Shown piece by piece: positions 8,064-18,300 of a stretch of 45,294 bases of DNA (position 1 is its first letter; each line of letters starts with the position of its first letter). The DNA is from Gammaproteobacteria bacterium (lineage in GTDB: Bacteria > Pseudomonadota > Gammaproteobacteria > JABXHR01): contig JABXHR010000060.1 in assembly GCA_013373515.1 (NCBI GenBank), positions 1 through 45,294 on the forward strand, in the 5' to 3' direction. The notes under the pieces were generated by a model. It made no database searches. It saw nothing but the letters and a program-made list of their open reading frames with translations, and was not told where the DNA came from. A program made the position numbers and the translations under genes.

Positions 8064-9530
8064 CTAGGCCTGTTCAACTTTAAGGAATTCGGGCGATATC
8101 TCTCTGAGATACCTACACTGTATCGTATGGTAGCTCAGGTAGAGCGCCAATTTTGCTCGAGTCATGCACGTATACAGTAATCTTCGTTCTGTAGAGATGT
8201 GTAACTCATCGTCGGGTTCACTAAAGCCAGCGGGGAGTGGAATTACACCTTCCGATAGCCCAATGATAAATACATAGTCGAACTCCAACCCCTTGATAGA
8301 TGACATTGTCGATAACTTCACAGTGTCTGTAGCGTAATCTACTTCGCTCGTGCCGCTAATTATCTCTGTTGATAATCCACCAGCAGCCAGTCCCGAGGCA
8401 GCTCTTTTGACACCCTGAGTCGTTCTATGCGCAATACAGATACTTTTATGTGGATCGGCCTCAACTAGCCCCTGTACCGCCGATACCAACCAAAATAGCT
8501 CCTCGCTCTCAGACTTGAACCCCTTGAGTAACGGTTGACTATCATCAATGCTCAGAGGTTCTATCTCGGTGAAGTCGCTACTGTCATTATCGTGACTTAA
8601 AAGAGAGGAGGCAGCCTTGGCTATGCCAAGCGTATTGCGGTAGTTCTTTTTAAACTCGATGGTGCGACCGCCACGAACATTTATTCCAACTTCAGACCAA
8701 GTAAATCCGCTCTTGTAGATTCGCTGCGCGGCGTCAGCGATCAAAGAGATGCTATTTGTCGATGGTTCGACCAAGCGTGTAATTACAGACACTTGTGCTT
8801 TGTTAAGATCTTGTGCCTCGTCAACTACTATGTGGGTAAACGGTGGAGTGAAGTTAGGATCCCGGTCAATAGCTTCGAGGGCTAATGGAGCGTAATCGTC
8901 GAAATCGATGTGTCGTAGCTTTTTAAGTATTTCTTGATAGGCACGATAGAGGTCCCAAATCGCCTCTTTATCCTTCTGCGTCACCCTATCAGTCGTTCCT
9001 CGGCCGACGCGCTTTGCTTCAATATAATCGCCCATCGCAGCAAAGAGTTGTCCCTTTATCCAAGCTATCTCCTCCCTGAAAAATTCAGTGGATTTCGACA
9101 TTATTGGTGCCCGGCGAGTCTCTGGTCCAAGTGAATTCATCGCGCGCACTATTAATCCTAGTTGGCTGGTTCCTGAGACCGTGCGATGAACTAGCTGATT
9201 GCCGTGGTCTTTCAGAAAGTGCCATGCCCAGCGGTGGAAATGCGTAACGGCAATACCCGAGCTCGGCCCAAAATTCGGATCCGACTCTGACACTGCAGTC
9301 AATGCACTGATATAACCGGATAGAGTTTTATTAAAGGTAAATATAGCAACTCTCGTCGGCTCAAAAAGATCCCCATGATTCTCTAACAGATGCTTCGCTC
9401 TATAAAGTGCGACGGTCGTTTTGCCACTGCCAGCTACGCCTTTAATTTGTATTGGATTCTTGGGTGGCAGGAACAGAACTTTTTTTTGCTCCCCCGCCAA
9501 AACGACTTGGCTAAGCATATAAAGTCTCAC
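8064..9530 (-). CDS. UvrD/Rep-like superfamily 1 helicase, short form (488 aa)
   Basis: A compact SF1A helicase: Walker A GVAGSGKTT (31-39), FTFNKTL (motif Ia), VVDEAQDL (Walker B, 235-242), the AQRIY motif III region, KKNYRN (motif IV), STMSSIKGLEFDYVF (motif V) and RRLLYTCMTRAK (motif VI). All ATPase motifs are intact. It lacks the large 1B/2B insertions of true UvrD (about 720 residues), a layout common in defence-associated helicases. Translation begins at GTG overlapping the stop of the GIY-YIG-like gene (GTGA, 9527-9530); an internal ATG at 9516-9518 is an alternative. darT follows 2 nt later. Its DNA substrate is probably unwound ends or single-stranded gaps, which are also DarT targets; that link is inference. 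Confidence 0.85.
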   Translation of the reverse strand: MRLYMLSQVVLAGEQKKVLFLPPKNPIQIKGVAGSGKTTVALYRAKHLLENHGDLFEPTRVAIFTFNKTLSGYISALTAVSESDPNFGPSSGIAVTHFHRWAWHFLKDHGNQLVHRTVSGTSQLGLIVRAMNSLGPETRRAPIMSKSTEFFREEIAWIKGQLFAAMGDYIEAKRVGRGTTDRVTQKDKEAIWDLYRAYQEILKKLRHIDFDDYAPLALEAIDRDPNFTPPFTHIVVDEAQDLNKAQVSVITRLVEPSTNSISLIADAAQRIYKSGFTWSEVGINVRGGRTIEFKKNYRNTLGIAKAASSLLSHDNDSSDFTEIEPLSIDDSQPLLKGFKSESEELFWLVSAVQGLVEADPHKSICIAHRTTQGVKRAASGLAAGGLSTEIISGTSEVDYATDTVKLSTMSSIKGLEFDYVFIIGLSEGVIPLPAGFSEPDDELHISTERRLLYTCMTRAKLALYLSYHTIQCRYLREISPEFLKVEQA

Positions 9531-10165
9531 TCAATCTTTCGGAGCGTAAGGGGTACAGAGGAAGTAATGTTATCAACTAAGTTCTGGATCTTAGCTGGGT
9601 GGACTGGTCTCTTTTGGGCGTTTTGTTTGATTATCTCTGCTTCTGTTTCTTTGCTACTAAAAAAGAAATACCAGATACCCACACCAATCAGAACTGGTAT
9701 CCCCCACCCACCAAGAGGCACACCCACTACTCCCACAAGAATTGCTGTAATCACTAAACACCCACCAGCGTCATTATCCGCCGCTGTTTTTAGGATTTCA
9801 TCGCTCTTTAAATAGAGGTCATTATCCAAACCTAGTACATCGCCGCGGTACAGCTCGCACTGCCCGGTTCCGCAGAGCGGGAGCATCGGATCCCTACTTC
9901 CCTTCCCATAGGCTAGCTCCTTACGAAAATATTTTTGTAATCGCCTAACCACCATAAAGGCATCAGGCCGATATCCAAACGCAAAGACCTTTTCTAGCGA
10001 TACAGTGCCATCAGCTTCGTCGGCAAACCACTCTTCGATTGACTCCTTTTGAGTAAAACCCAGTTTGTAGAATAAGCCATGCGAAGTCTTGAGTTTTACG
10101 TAGTAAACATGCCCAGCATCGGTAGCAGGCTTGTTCCGAAGCCAACGCAAAAAACCTTTTTTCAC
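9527..10165 (-). CDS. Membrane-associated GIY-YIG-like (T5orf172-type) protein
   Basis: A 212-residue protein. Residues about 18-80 look like a GIY-YIG/T5orf172 module (GHVYYVKLKTSHGLFYKLGF, then a helical region). The usual catalytic arginine after the GxT strand is not obvious (KESIEEWF here), so it may be a binding domain rather than an active nuclease. A hydrophobic stretch follows at about 135-168 (GGCLVITAILVGVVGVPLGG and GIPVLIGVGIWYFFF), giving one or two membrane segments, then a basic cytoplasmic tail. The start is GTG with AAGGA 8 nt upstream. It lies 40 nt from the RelE-UvrD gene and overlaps the next helicase by 4 nt. The combination suggests a membrane-tethered DNA-binding or cutting partner of the flanking helicases. 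Confidence 0.65.
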   Translation of the reverse strand: MKKGFLRWLRNKPATDAGHVYYVKLKTSHGLFYKLGFTQKESIEEWFADEADGTVSLEKVFAFGYRPDAFMVVRRLQKYFRKELAYGKGSRDPMLPLCGTGQCELYRGDVLGLDNDLYLKSDEILKTAADNDAGGCLVITAILVGVVGVPLGGWGIPVLIGVGIWYFFFSSKETEAEIIKQNAQKRPVHPAKIQNLVDNITSSVPLTLRKIE

Positions 10166-10205
10166 TCAAAATGTCCTTATATCGTTATAGAGCACTTAAC
10201 TACTT

Positions 10206-12377
10206 TTATTGGCTAATGAAAGTACTCGGCTCCCCATGCCAAGTTACATACAACCCCTTAACTGCTCGCGTTGCCGCTACATGCAACAGGGCACGCTCAG
10301 ATATCTCGTTCTGTCGAAGCTCAACCGGATCTTCCGAGTTGGTCTGTGTGATCGGTAGGGGAACTTGGCCATTTGATATTCCAGCAAGGATGACATACCG
10401 GAATTCGAGACCCTTGACTCGATGCATTGTCGCAAGGCGCACACCCGCCAACCTTCTTTCGTCAGCCTTGCGTTTTACGGTTTGCGTCTGAATACCTGCC
10501 AACTCCAGGGTTGACGCGTAATACTCACCGGCTCTGTTCGTTCTAAAAGAGATGCAGATATCTCTGGGATCAACCTCGTTCTCTATCAATTCACGAACAA
10601 TCTGTAGAATCCCCTCACCCTCTTCCGCTTTGGTTTTGAAGCCTCGCAAGGTCGGCACCTCGCCGTGCGTCAGTGAGCGGTAATCTGTTCCTTTGTCATT
10701 ACCGCCATCCATATCATCTATCGGTTGCCCTTCCAGAATGGCGCTAGCAAAACGGCGGGTCTCTTCAGTGGTTCGGTAATTAATCTTGAGTTTGCGGCTA
10801 CGCCCTACAATCCTAATGCCACACTGTCCCATGACTGCGTGTCGACGGTAAATTCGCTGGTGTCCATCACCTACTAAGAACATATCGTCGGTTTGCTCCG
10901 GTACGAGAGCACGCAGGAGTGTAAGTGCCTGAGGCCCCATGTCTTGTGATTCATCAACCAATACAGTGCGATAAGGCAGTCTGATATTTTTTTCCCTTAG
11001 TAAATCAGCGGCGTCGAGTGTTGCGTCTTCAAATGTTCGTAAGCCAGCGTGATGCATCTGGGCTCGAATTTCTTCAAAAACATCCCAAATACCCAGACGC
11101 TGCTTGCGATTTAGCGCCACTCCTCGTCCTGTGCGTTTAGCAGACTTGTACTCATCTAGCGATTGTATTCGCTGGGGTAAAACGACACGTTCCCACTCTT
11201 CCTTGAAGAACGATTCGGGAAACTCACTATTCAGCATAAGCGCTTTGTCCCAAATTCTTTTCAATTTTTCGTTGTTTTCGTAAACGATGTCGTGCGGGTA
11301 CTTTTGCTTTTTGAGGAAATCGCTAACCCAACTATCTATATTTCGTACTTCGATTCGACTGAGTTCTTCTTCAGAGCAGATCTTGCGAAGGTTGGCTTCG
11401 ATATCCATTGCCAAGTTGGCTGTAAAGGTTGTGAATAGGATCTTCTCGCCGCTCTGTAGTGTGTTTTTAGCGAGCCATTTAGCTCGATGCATAGCTACTA
11501 CTGTTTTACCGGTTCCCGCACCGCCTAGCACCCTGACCGGGCCGTTCCAAGAGCGCTCAACTAGCTTTCGCTGTGTCGGGTGAAGAAATACGCGCCAGCG
11601 ATCGAGAGGAGCATTGAGCATCTGCTGTAGTTCCATCTCGTCTTCGATTACCCAGAATGAGCGTTGCGATCCTGCTCGCTCAAGTGCCGCTTCGATATTT
11701 GTGGTGTCTATCGGCTCATCATGTTTGTTGATGTAGTCAGCTTCAATTTCTTCCCATTCCGAGCCCGCAGCAAGCAAATAGAGTGCTTCGAATGCTTCGC
11801 TGGGCAGCCGCCCTTCCAGTGATTCTAACCCGACTTCAGAACGGAGCGCCCTCACTGCCCGCATCATTTCGCGAGGTACACCAATCGCATTTAATTGAGT
11901 TTCGGAAAGGTCGAATAACTTTTCAGCCGGGATTGGCTGTTCCGGAGTGACCGTTGGTGTTTCCGGTTGTTCAGGGGTCGAACTGCCCGTCGGTACCTCT
12001 ACTATTTCGGGCACTTCGATCTCAATACTTTCGTAGATCTGCAACGTCCCAGTACCTGGGTGTACATCACACTTATGCCTGCGCGCCCAGTCATAAGCAT
12101 CGTCATGCTTGTCGACCCATAGAAGAAGGTAAATATCCCCCTCATCCGGCGCTCTGATTATTCCTCGGTAGTTTTGATCAATCCGAACAGAGCGATACTG
12201 TTTATCTTTTGCGTCGTTGATAGTTTCGTAGTTAATCCCGGGCGAACGAGGGTTTTGACGAAACTTTGATACGAATTCCATCGTTTTTTTAGCGGTCTGT
12301 TTTGGCAGTCCAGCCATGCTCAACATGAACTTGTCAGATATCGCTACTTTCGCTGGCGTATTTTCAGCTACGTGCAT
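10206..12377 (-). CDS. RelE-like domain fused to UvrD-like helicase (723 aa)
   Basis: Residues about 8-115 resemble a RelE/ParE-type fold (KFMLSMAGLPKQTAKKTMEF, QYRSVRIDQNYRGII, YLLLWVDKHDDAYDWARRH), as in mRNA interferases. A variable linker rich in Pro/Glu/Thr (about 118-152) and a helical region precede an SF1 helicase: Walker A GGAGTGKT (285-292), TTFTANL, LVDESQDM (473-480), INYRTTEETRRF and the VATTHR-like STMHRVKGLEFRYV block. The ATG has AAGGAG 7 nt upstream and overlaps the giant helicase gene by 14 nt, indicating translational coupling. The helicase motifs are intact. Whether the RelE part cleaves RNA or only binds a partner cannot be told; no separate antitoxin gene is next to it. 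Confidence 0.82.
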   Translation of the reverse strand: MHVAENTPAKVAISDKFMLSMAGLPKQTAKKTMEFVSKFRQNPRSPGINYETINDAKDKQYRSVRIDQNYRGIIRAPDEGDIYLLLWVDKHDDAYDWARRHKCDVHPGTGTLQIYESIEIEVPEIVEVPTGSSTPEQPETPTVTPEQPIPAEKLFDLSETQLNAIGVPREMMRAVRALRSEVGLESLEGRLPSEAFEALYLLAAGSEWEEIEADYINKHDEPIDTTNIEAALERAGSQRSFWVIEDEMELQQMLNAPLDRWRVFLHPTQRKLVERSWNGPVRVLGGAGTGKTVVAMHRAKWLAKNTLQSGEKILFTTFTANLAMDIEANLRKICSEEELSRIEVRNIDSWVSDFLKKQKYPHDIVYENNEKLKRIWDKALMLNSEFPESFFKEEWERVVLPQRIQSLDEYKSAKRTGRGVALNRKQRLGIWDVFEEIRAQMHHAGLRTFEDATLDAADLLREKNIRLPYRTVLVDESQDMGPQALTLLRALVPEQTDDMFLVGDGHQRIYRRHAVMGQCGIRIVGRSRKLKINYRTTEETRRFASAILEGQPIDDMDGGNDKGTDYRSLTHGEVPTLRGFKTKAEEGEGILQIVRELIENEVDPRDICISFRTNRAGEYYASTLELAGIQTQTVKRKADERRLAGVRLATMHRVKGLEFRYVILAGISNGQVPLPITQTNSEDPVELRQNEISERALLHVAATRAVKGLYVTWHGEPSTFISQ

Positions 12378-15300
12378 CGATCAGCTCCTTAAACTTTTCA
12401 ACCAGTCTCTCGGTATCGGTTGCGTCAATAACAAGCACCGACCACTCGCCGGTATCCAGAGTTACATCATTTTCATCGGTAGAAATAACAGCAATAATCT
12501 TCCTTTCGTCCCACAGCCACTCAGCCTCTAGAGCAACCGCTCCGTCTTTGGCAACTATCTCTTGTCCAATCTCTGGGGCCTCGAGCGAAGAAAAGGCGCT
12601 AACCAAAGCAGTAAGAGCTTCAACCCTCTCAGTAAGTTCAAGAGCTTCAACCCAGTCTGGGCTCAGAGTCTCAGTCGTTACTGGCGTTGTCTCTGTATTG
12701 GGAATGTTACGCCATACCTCATCATAGCTGCTCGATTGCAACCCAAGGCGCGAGGTGAAAATAGAATTGGGGATGTATTGCGTAAGATTAGTCAGCGTCC
12801 AGAATTGGTGCCAAACCGGCTCAAAAGCCTCATCGTCTGGAGCGCTATCGTCGATATGCAGGATGGATCCCAAACCGCTATTTACACCCTCTGAAGAGCG
12901 CAGATCTTCCGCAGATATGCATTTGCCCCACACGAGACCTTCCGAGGGGCTGGCGAGCCCAAGTACACTGTTCTCGGTTAGGTTTTCCAGGTTAAAACCA
13001 GAGAAACTTAAATTTTCTGCTTGTTTTCTGATTTCGGCCAGGCGTGCTTTGTCAGTAAAACCTTCAACATTCAAACTTGCCAAAACACGGGAGCGAGCGA
13101 TCGACAACAGTAACTCTGTGTTTCCGCGCAGTCGCTCAATAAGCCAGCTAAAAACGCCCTCTTTAATAGGCTGAATTAGATGATTGAATTGTGCCCATCC
13201 GGCCTGCTCACTCATCCGCAAGTAGAGATCGCGATTTCCCTTATCGGAATGCTGTTCTAGCCAATTAATGTATGTCTGGTCGACAACAAAGCCCGCACGA
13301 GGAATATCATTCCAACTCAACGACCAGACTTCGAAGTTACGAGATTGCAGAACGGCCATTCGCTTCTGTGTGTCGTCTGCGACTTTATTTCGATGATACT
13401 TGTAACCGTCAAGGTAGATTGCCAGCGCTTTATCTCCTGGGCGCTTATCGCGACGGCTCATGACAAAATCCGGGCGTGTATTCAGCCTAACACCCACTTC
13501 AGGCCCCAGATCTACCTGCGGCTCAATCTGCCAAAGCACAACCTTACCATCGACTTCCACCGACAATTGATGACCGGGTTTACCGTTTATAAGGCAGTGC
13601 GTCAGTGTACACTGCTTGTGCTGTCCCAATGCATAGATGAACTGACGTTCCAGTTCACTTTCGTGGAGGGGATTAATATCATCAGGCTCGAGCTTATCAA
13701 CTGCCTCGAGTTGAGATTCGCGCTCGAGTATCTCAAGCAGCAGTTGAGCTGCTTCATTACGCGAAATCAGCTCTAGATTTCGACTTTCCCGATACGCAAA
13801 CAAACACTTATAACACCCATCTTTATCTGGATCCTCGTTACAGCTACAGTTGATCAGGTGCTCATACGAGGCACGCAACATTGCTATCAACTGAGACTTA
13901 TCTGTCAGTAGTTGTTTTAAGTATCCAGTGCCGCCAGGAATGGTATCGAAGATCATCAAGTAGTGACGTCGTAGATCACTGTCCCCCTCGGGCTCCGAAT
14001 AATGTGTGGTCATTAAATGGCCCACATCACCACCGAAGAAAGACCGCAAACCGAGGTGCAGTGCAGCAACCAAGCTTTGCAAACGAACATCTGAGCTCTG
14101 AACTTCGGCAATTGGGAGCAATAATCGAATGGCCTCTGATTGCAGCTCCCGATACAAATACAACGCCTGATGATAATCAGTATCCGAGGGAACCGGGGCG
14201 TTAGCTCGGCGTAATTTACAGCTAATGGTGTGATTTTCAATTAGCTTCTTATTTCCGTGATAGACCTTCCCGCAGTATTTACACAGTTTGAATCCGGGCC
14301 GAATAGACTCATTACCAGCGACTTTCAAGGTTAATCCCTGGTCAGTTGCCCGCCCAAAATTTACTTCTCTGAATGTCGCCTGCCGTAAGTACTCGAAACC
14401 AAAAGGCAGCGTAGGGTCGGTGATGCGGAAGGCTTGAACAGAGTTCTCACGCTTCACATCGACCATGAGTTCTCGTTTAAAAAATACCGGCTCACGCTGA
14501 TCACTATCATCTCCAATACGACTGTTGCGGTCATTGGAGTTGGCATAGACCTGACGAAGCTTCAGAAGGCTCTGCTTTTGTGAGGTATTCGCCCACATTA
14601 CACTGCCACAGCGTGGGCACTGGTCGTGCTTGTCACCCTCAACGAGAGGTTCACCGTAGTGACAACGATCACACAGTCGCCACTCCTCTACTGCCGAGAG
14701 GGTAAGATCAACTTGATCTATTTCAACTCTGCGCTCGATGCCATAAAAATGGTTGTGCGGCACTAACTCGCTAATAGCAGCGGCAGATGGGCGTGTGATT
14801 TCGAAAACACGTTTTTCATATTGGCGCGGGTTACCTTCGTCATCTTTCCCGCCCTCCTTTTTCTCGATTCGTCGGAATATAACCGACTGTAGACGAACGC
14901 CCTCCTCTGGAAAGGCATAATTGGGCAGCAAACCCTCGTCCGTGAAAAAGTTAAGGGTGGACTTACGCTCAACATTGCGCGCTAGCTCCATCAGACCTGA
15001 GCGTTCACTCATCGCATCATCTAACTGAGCCTTAGTCGCCTCATCCTCTGGCAGTTTTTTTAGCTCATCAATACGTTTTTTAAGCGCTTTGATGGTTTTA
15101 ATACGCGCGTCACGCTCCTTGTATAGCTCTGCTAATCGGCTAACCAGGCGTACACTGATGGGAGACCTTTCCCCTCCACCAAACAGAAACTCGCGAAGCT
15201 GCGACACACCATCTGAATCAGCTTTAAATTCAGAGAACATCTCAAGGAACTGATCAAACAATTCATGGGCATTGTCCTCGATAAAACTGATCAGGTTGTA

Positions 15301-18300
15301 CGGGAATGCTTTAGGATCATGGTTACCGACGGCATTCAGTACCGGTTTGAGGCTTGCCGGGATAGCACTGTCATCTATTCCAGTTGCAGTCCAACGATCA
15401 AAACAGAAGGCGATCAGTTGCCGCTCTAGCACCGCGCCAGCACTCATAAATATGCCGGGCGTTTTAACGGAGCCAGCCATCATTTCAACAGGATCACTGT
15501 AGAAATAGAGGTCGTGCGGAGCACCGTTAGAGACTGTTACGTTGAGAGCGTTACCGTCTTTTCGGCCTGCACGACCTATACGTTGGAGATAATTCGCCTG
15601 CGCCGGAGGGACTGAACACAACAGCACACTGGAGAGATCTCCAATATCGATGCCCATCTCCATTGTTGGGGTGGCTGAGAGTAAGTTGATATCCCAGGGC
15701 GCTCTACCATCCTTGAAGGAGTTCTCGATTGAAAGCCGCATATCCGGTGGAAGTAGGCCGGTGTGTTCCGCTGTGATCAAACGAACCGGATCTTTCAGGT
15801 GATTTTGTTTGCCCCGGCTAGGTATTACTTGGGTGTAGTGGCCAATACACGACGAGCGTTGACAGGGAACACCTTGCCAATCACTGATTTGGCGGGTTGC
15901 TACCTGAATGACATGGCGACACTCATTACAACCAAGCTCAGATACATCAGTAGCACAGGACCAAGCATGGGGACTCAACCCCCAAACATCTTGCCCTTTG
16001 ACCTCATCAACCGTCAAAAGCTCCGCCTTAGTTAACTCGCGCAATACAATCAAAAAAGCCTGGCGTAGCTCTGCGGTCGCAAAAACGTTGTCAACTGCAA
16101 GCGATTTATTAAACCACCTGACATACCAACCTGATTTTGACTCCACATAGTCGAAAACCTGACCTAACTTTTCGAGTGTTAAGTAGGCAGGTAAACGTGA
16201 ATTGGGGCCAAAGGATGGCAACGCATAATTTCTATTTAGAAGATACGATTTACCTAGCTCATGCTTATAGGTGCGCTGCTCTGGGTGATCGAAAGCACCG
16301 CGTGTTTTCATTCGCCAGAGTAATCCCAAAATGAAGTGCTTTACATCGCTTACGCTGATGTCCCGCAGACCCTCCAGTTCTTCACTCAGTTTGGCCTGCG
16401 CGCGTTTCGCAGATTGGTCAATCGCCATATCATCTGGCGCTGCTAGAGCGACAGTTGAGCGCTCAAGCGTTCGTCCTATACGGCTCCCAAGGCCAAACTC
16501 GTTATAAACCTCCCAATGTAACCGCGGGCCGATAAAGCGTTCTACAAGGTTACTTCCCTCTGGTAAGTTACCCTGCTCTTTTAATGCTTCCCAGTCACGC
16601 ATCCACTCTTGATTAGAGGCGATAAAAGTTGCAGCGAACTGTTCCGGCGTGAAGCGCTCTTGCCAAAAGGTGACAAACTGAGCAGCCACCGAGTCTAAAC
16701 TCATGCCTTGTAGGCGCTCATTGAGTGCAATGGTGAGAGCAGTTCTAAACCCGTCACGCCATGTTCGGGCGCCAAAGTAACCCGCACGATGAGCTGCATC
16801 CTGAACCGAGTCCGAGAAGGTAATCAGCTTGTGGTCATCGTTGTAAGTAGATGCGAAAAGGCGTCCTATCATCACGCTTGAGAGCGACGCTGCTCTCGAT
16901 CCCATCAGGATCAGGCCATCTTTGGCATCGCAGTGAGGGCAGTCATTATGGAAGCGCATCACCTTTGCACCGTCTGCCGTATGCTGCTGATTCATATCAG
17001 GTCGCCACACGGCAACCAGCCGGTGATCATTCACGCCACAGCGGCCGCACTCTGCGGAGCTTGCGGTATTCAAGCTACCGCAGCCACCGCAGAGTTTATG
17101 TACCAAGCCCTGCTGGTGTTTTTCACCCTCGGCGAGAGGAAATAGCACCAGCGTGTCGGGGCTTTTTGCGAAGTAGTGGCCATATATCTGATCTAGCTTA
17201 TCGGATACGACAGATTCGTTGGGGTCTTTGTATGTCGCCCAACCAGTAGCGTAGCACTCCCGGCAATGAGCAACCGGTAGGTGCATTTGATCTGAATCTG
17301 GGCTGAGGTCATCGGATAGCCGCAGATTTGGAGTATCCTCTACGCTGCCCAGCAAGCGGCGTAGCTCTCTCAACCAAAGCTGGTAACGTACAGTTGTAAA
17401 TGGCGCGACACCACCTGCTTCAGGCGACTTAATATGCGGCTGGCGCCAACTTCTGGCGGCTGAAACCAAAGAGAGTAAGCTCGCGAAAAGTTGGTTGATT
17501 TCTAGCTCGGTACGCTCCAACTTCACCTGCCACTCACGGTTTAGCTCAGCGAGGTTAACCAGTTTCTCAGCGCGGTTAAGCATCTGCTGGAACGCTACAT
17601 GTAGCTTTAACTGTTCTCCAAGAGTTACCTGAGCACGTTCCCGCATCGATTTCTCTTGGCTTGTGAGCCCAGTTGGCGGTTTGGTCAGCCAAAGGCTCGC
17701 ATGAGCTGCAATAAAATCGTCAATCGAACGATAGCGCGAAGGCTCCATATTGCGCAGCTGACTCGCTGACGGCCAACGTAACTCTTCAGCGGAACCTGGC
17801 AGAAACTCAGCTGCTTGAAGGCGATCTTCCTGTACCACGGCCTCAACGGTTAACGGCGTCGAAAAAATTTGCGAGGCGTAACGTAGTAGCTGATCGATCG
17901 ACTCTTTGCCGCCAATGGTCGCCGAGGTTCCTACACAGGCCAGCTCATCTTGAATATTGAGTTTGTGTTTTAGCCGACGGATCAAACAGGCTAGATCAGT
18001 TCCTTGTGCGCCATCGAATGTGTGCAACTCATCGACAATTAAAAACCTCAGCTGATCTTCATTATTTAGCCGCCACAATGGCTGATCTTTCGGCCGGATC
18101 ATGAGGTAATCCAGCATCTTATAGTTGGTCAGCAAGATATCGGGCGGATTTTCCCGCAGGGTGTCTTTACAGGTAATGACATAATCGGGCGTCATCTCGG
18201 TAAACGGGGATTTATCGTTATCCCCAACAAACAGACCGACACGGATTTTTCCGCGTAATGCTGGCCGAGACCAAATCTCTTTGGCAAAACGGCGGGCTTG

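Noticed and set aside
10171-10491. 106-codon plus-strand open frame
   Set aside because: It starts between two minus-strand genes but runs antisense into the C-terminal end of the RelE-UvrD gene; the protein is cysteine/serine-rich and unlike any family.
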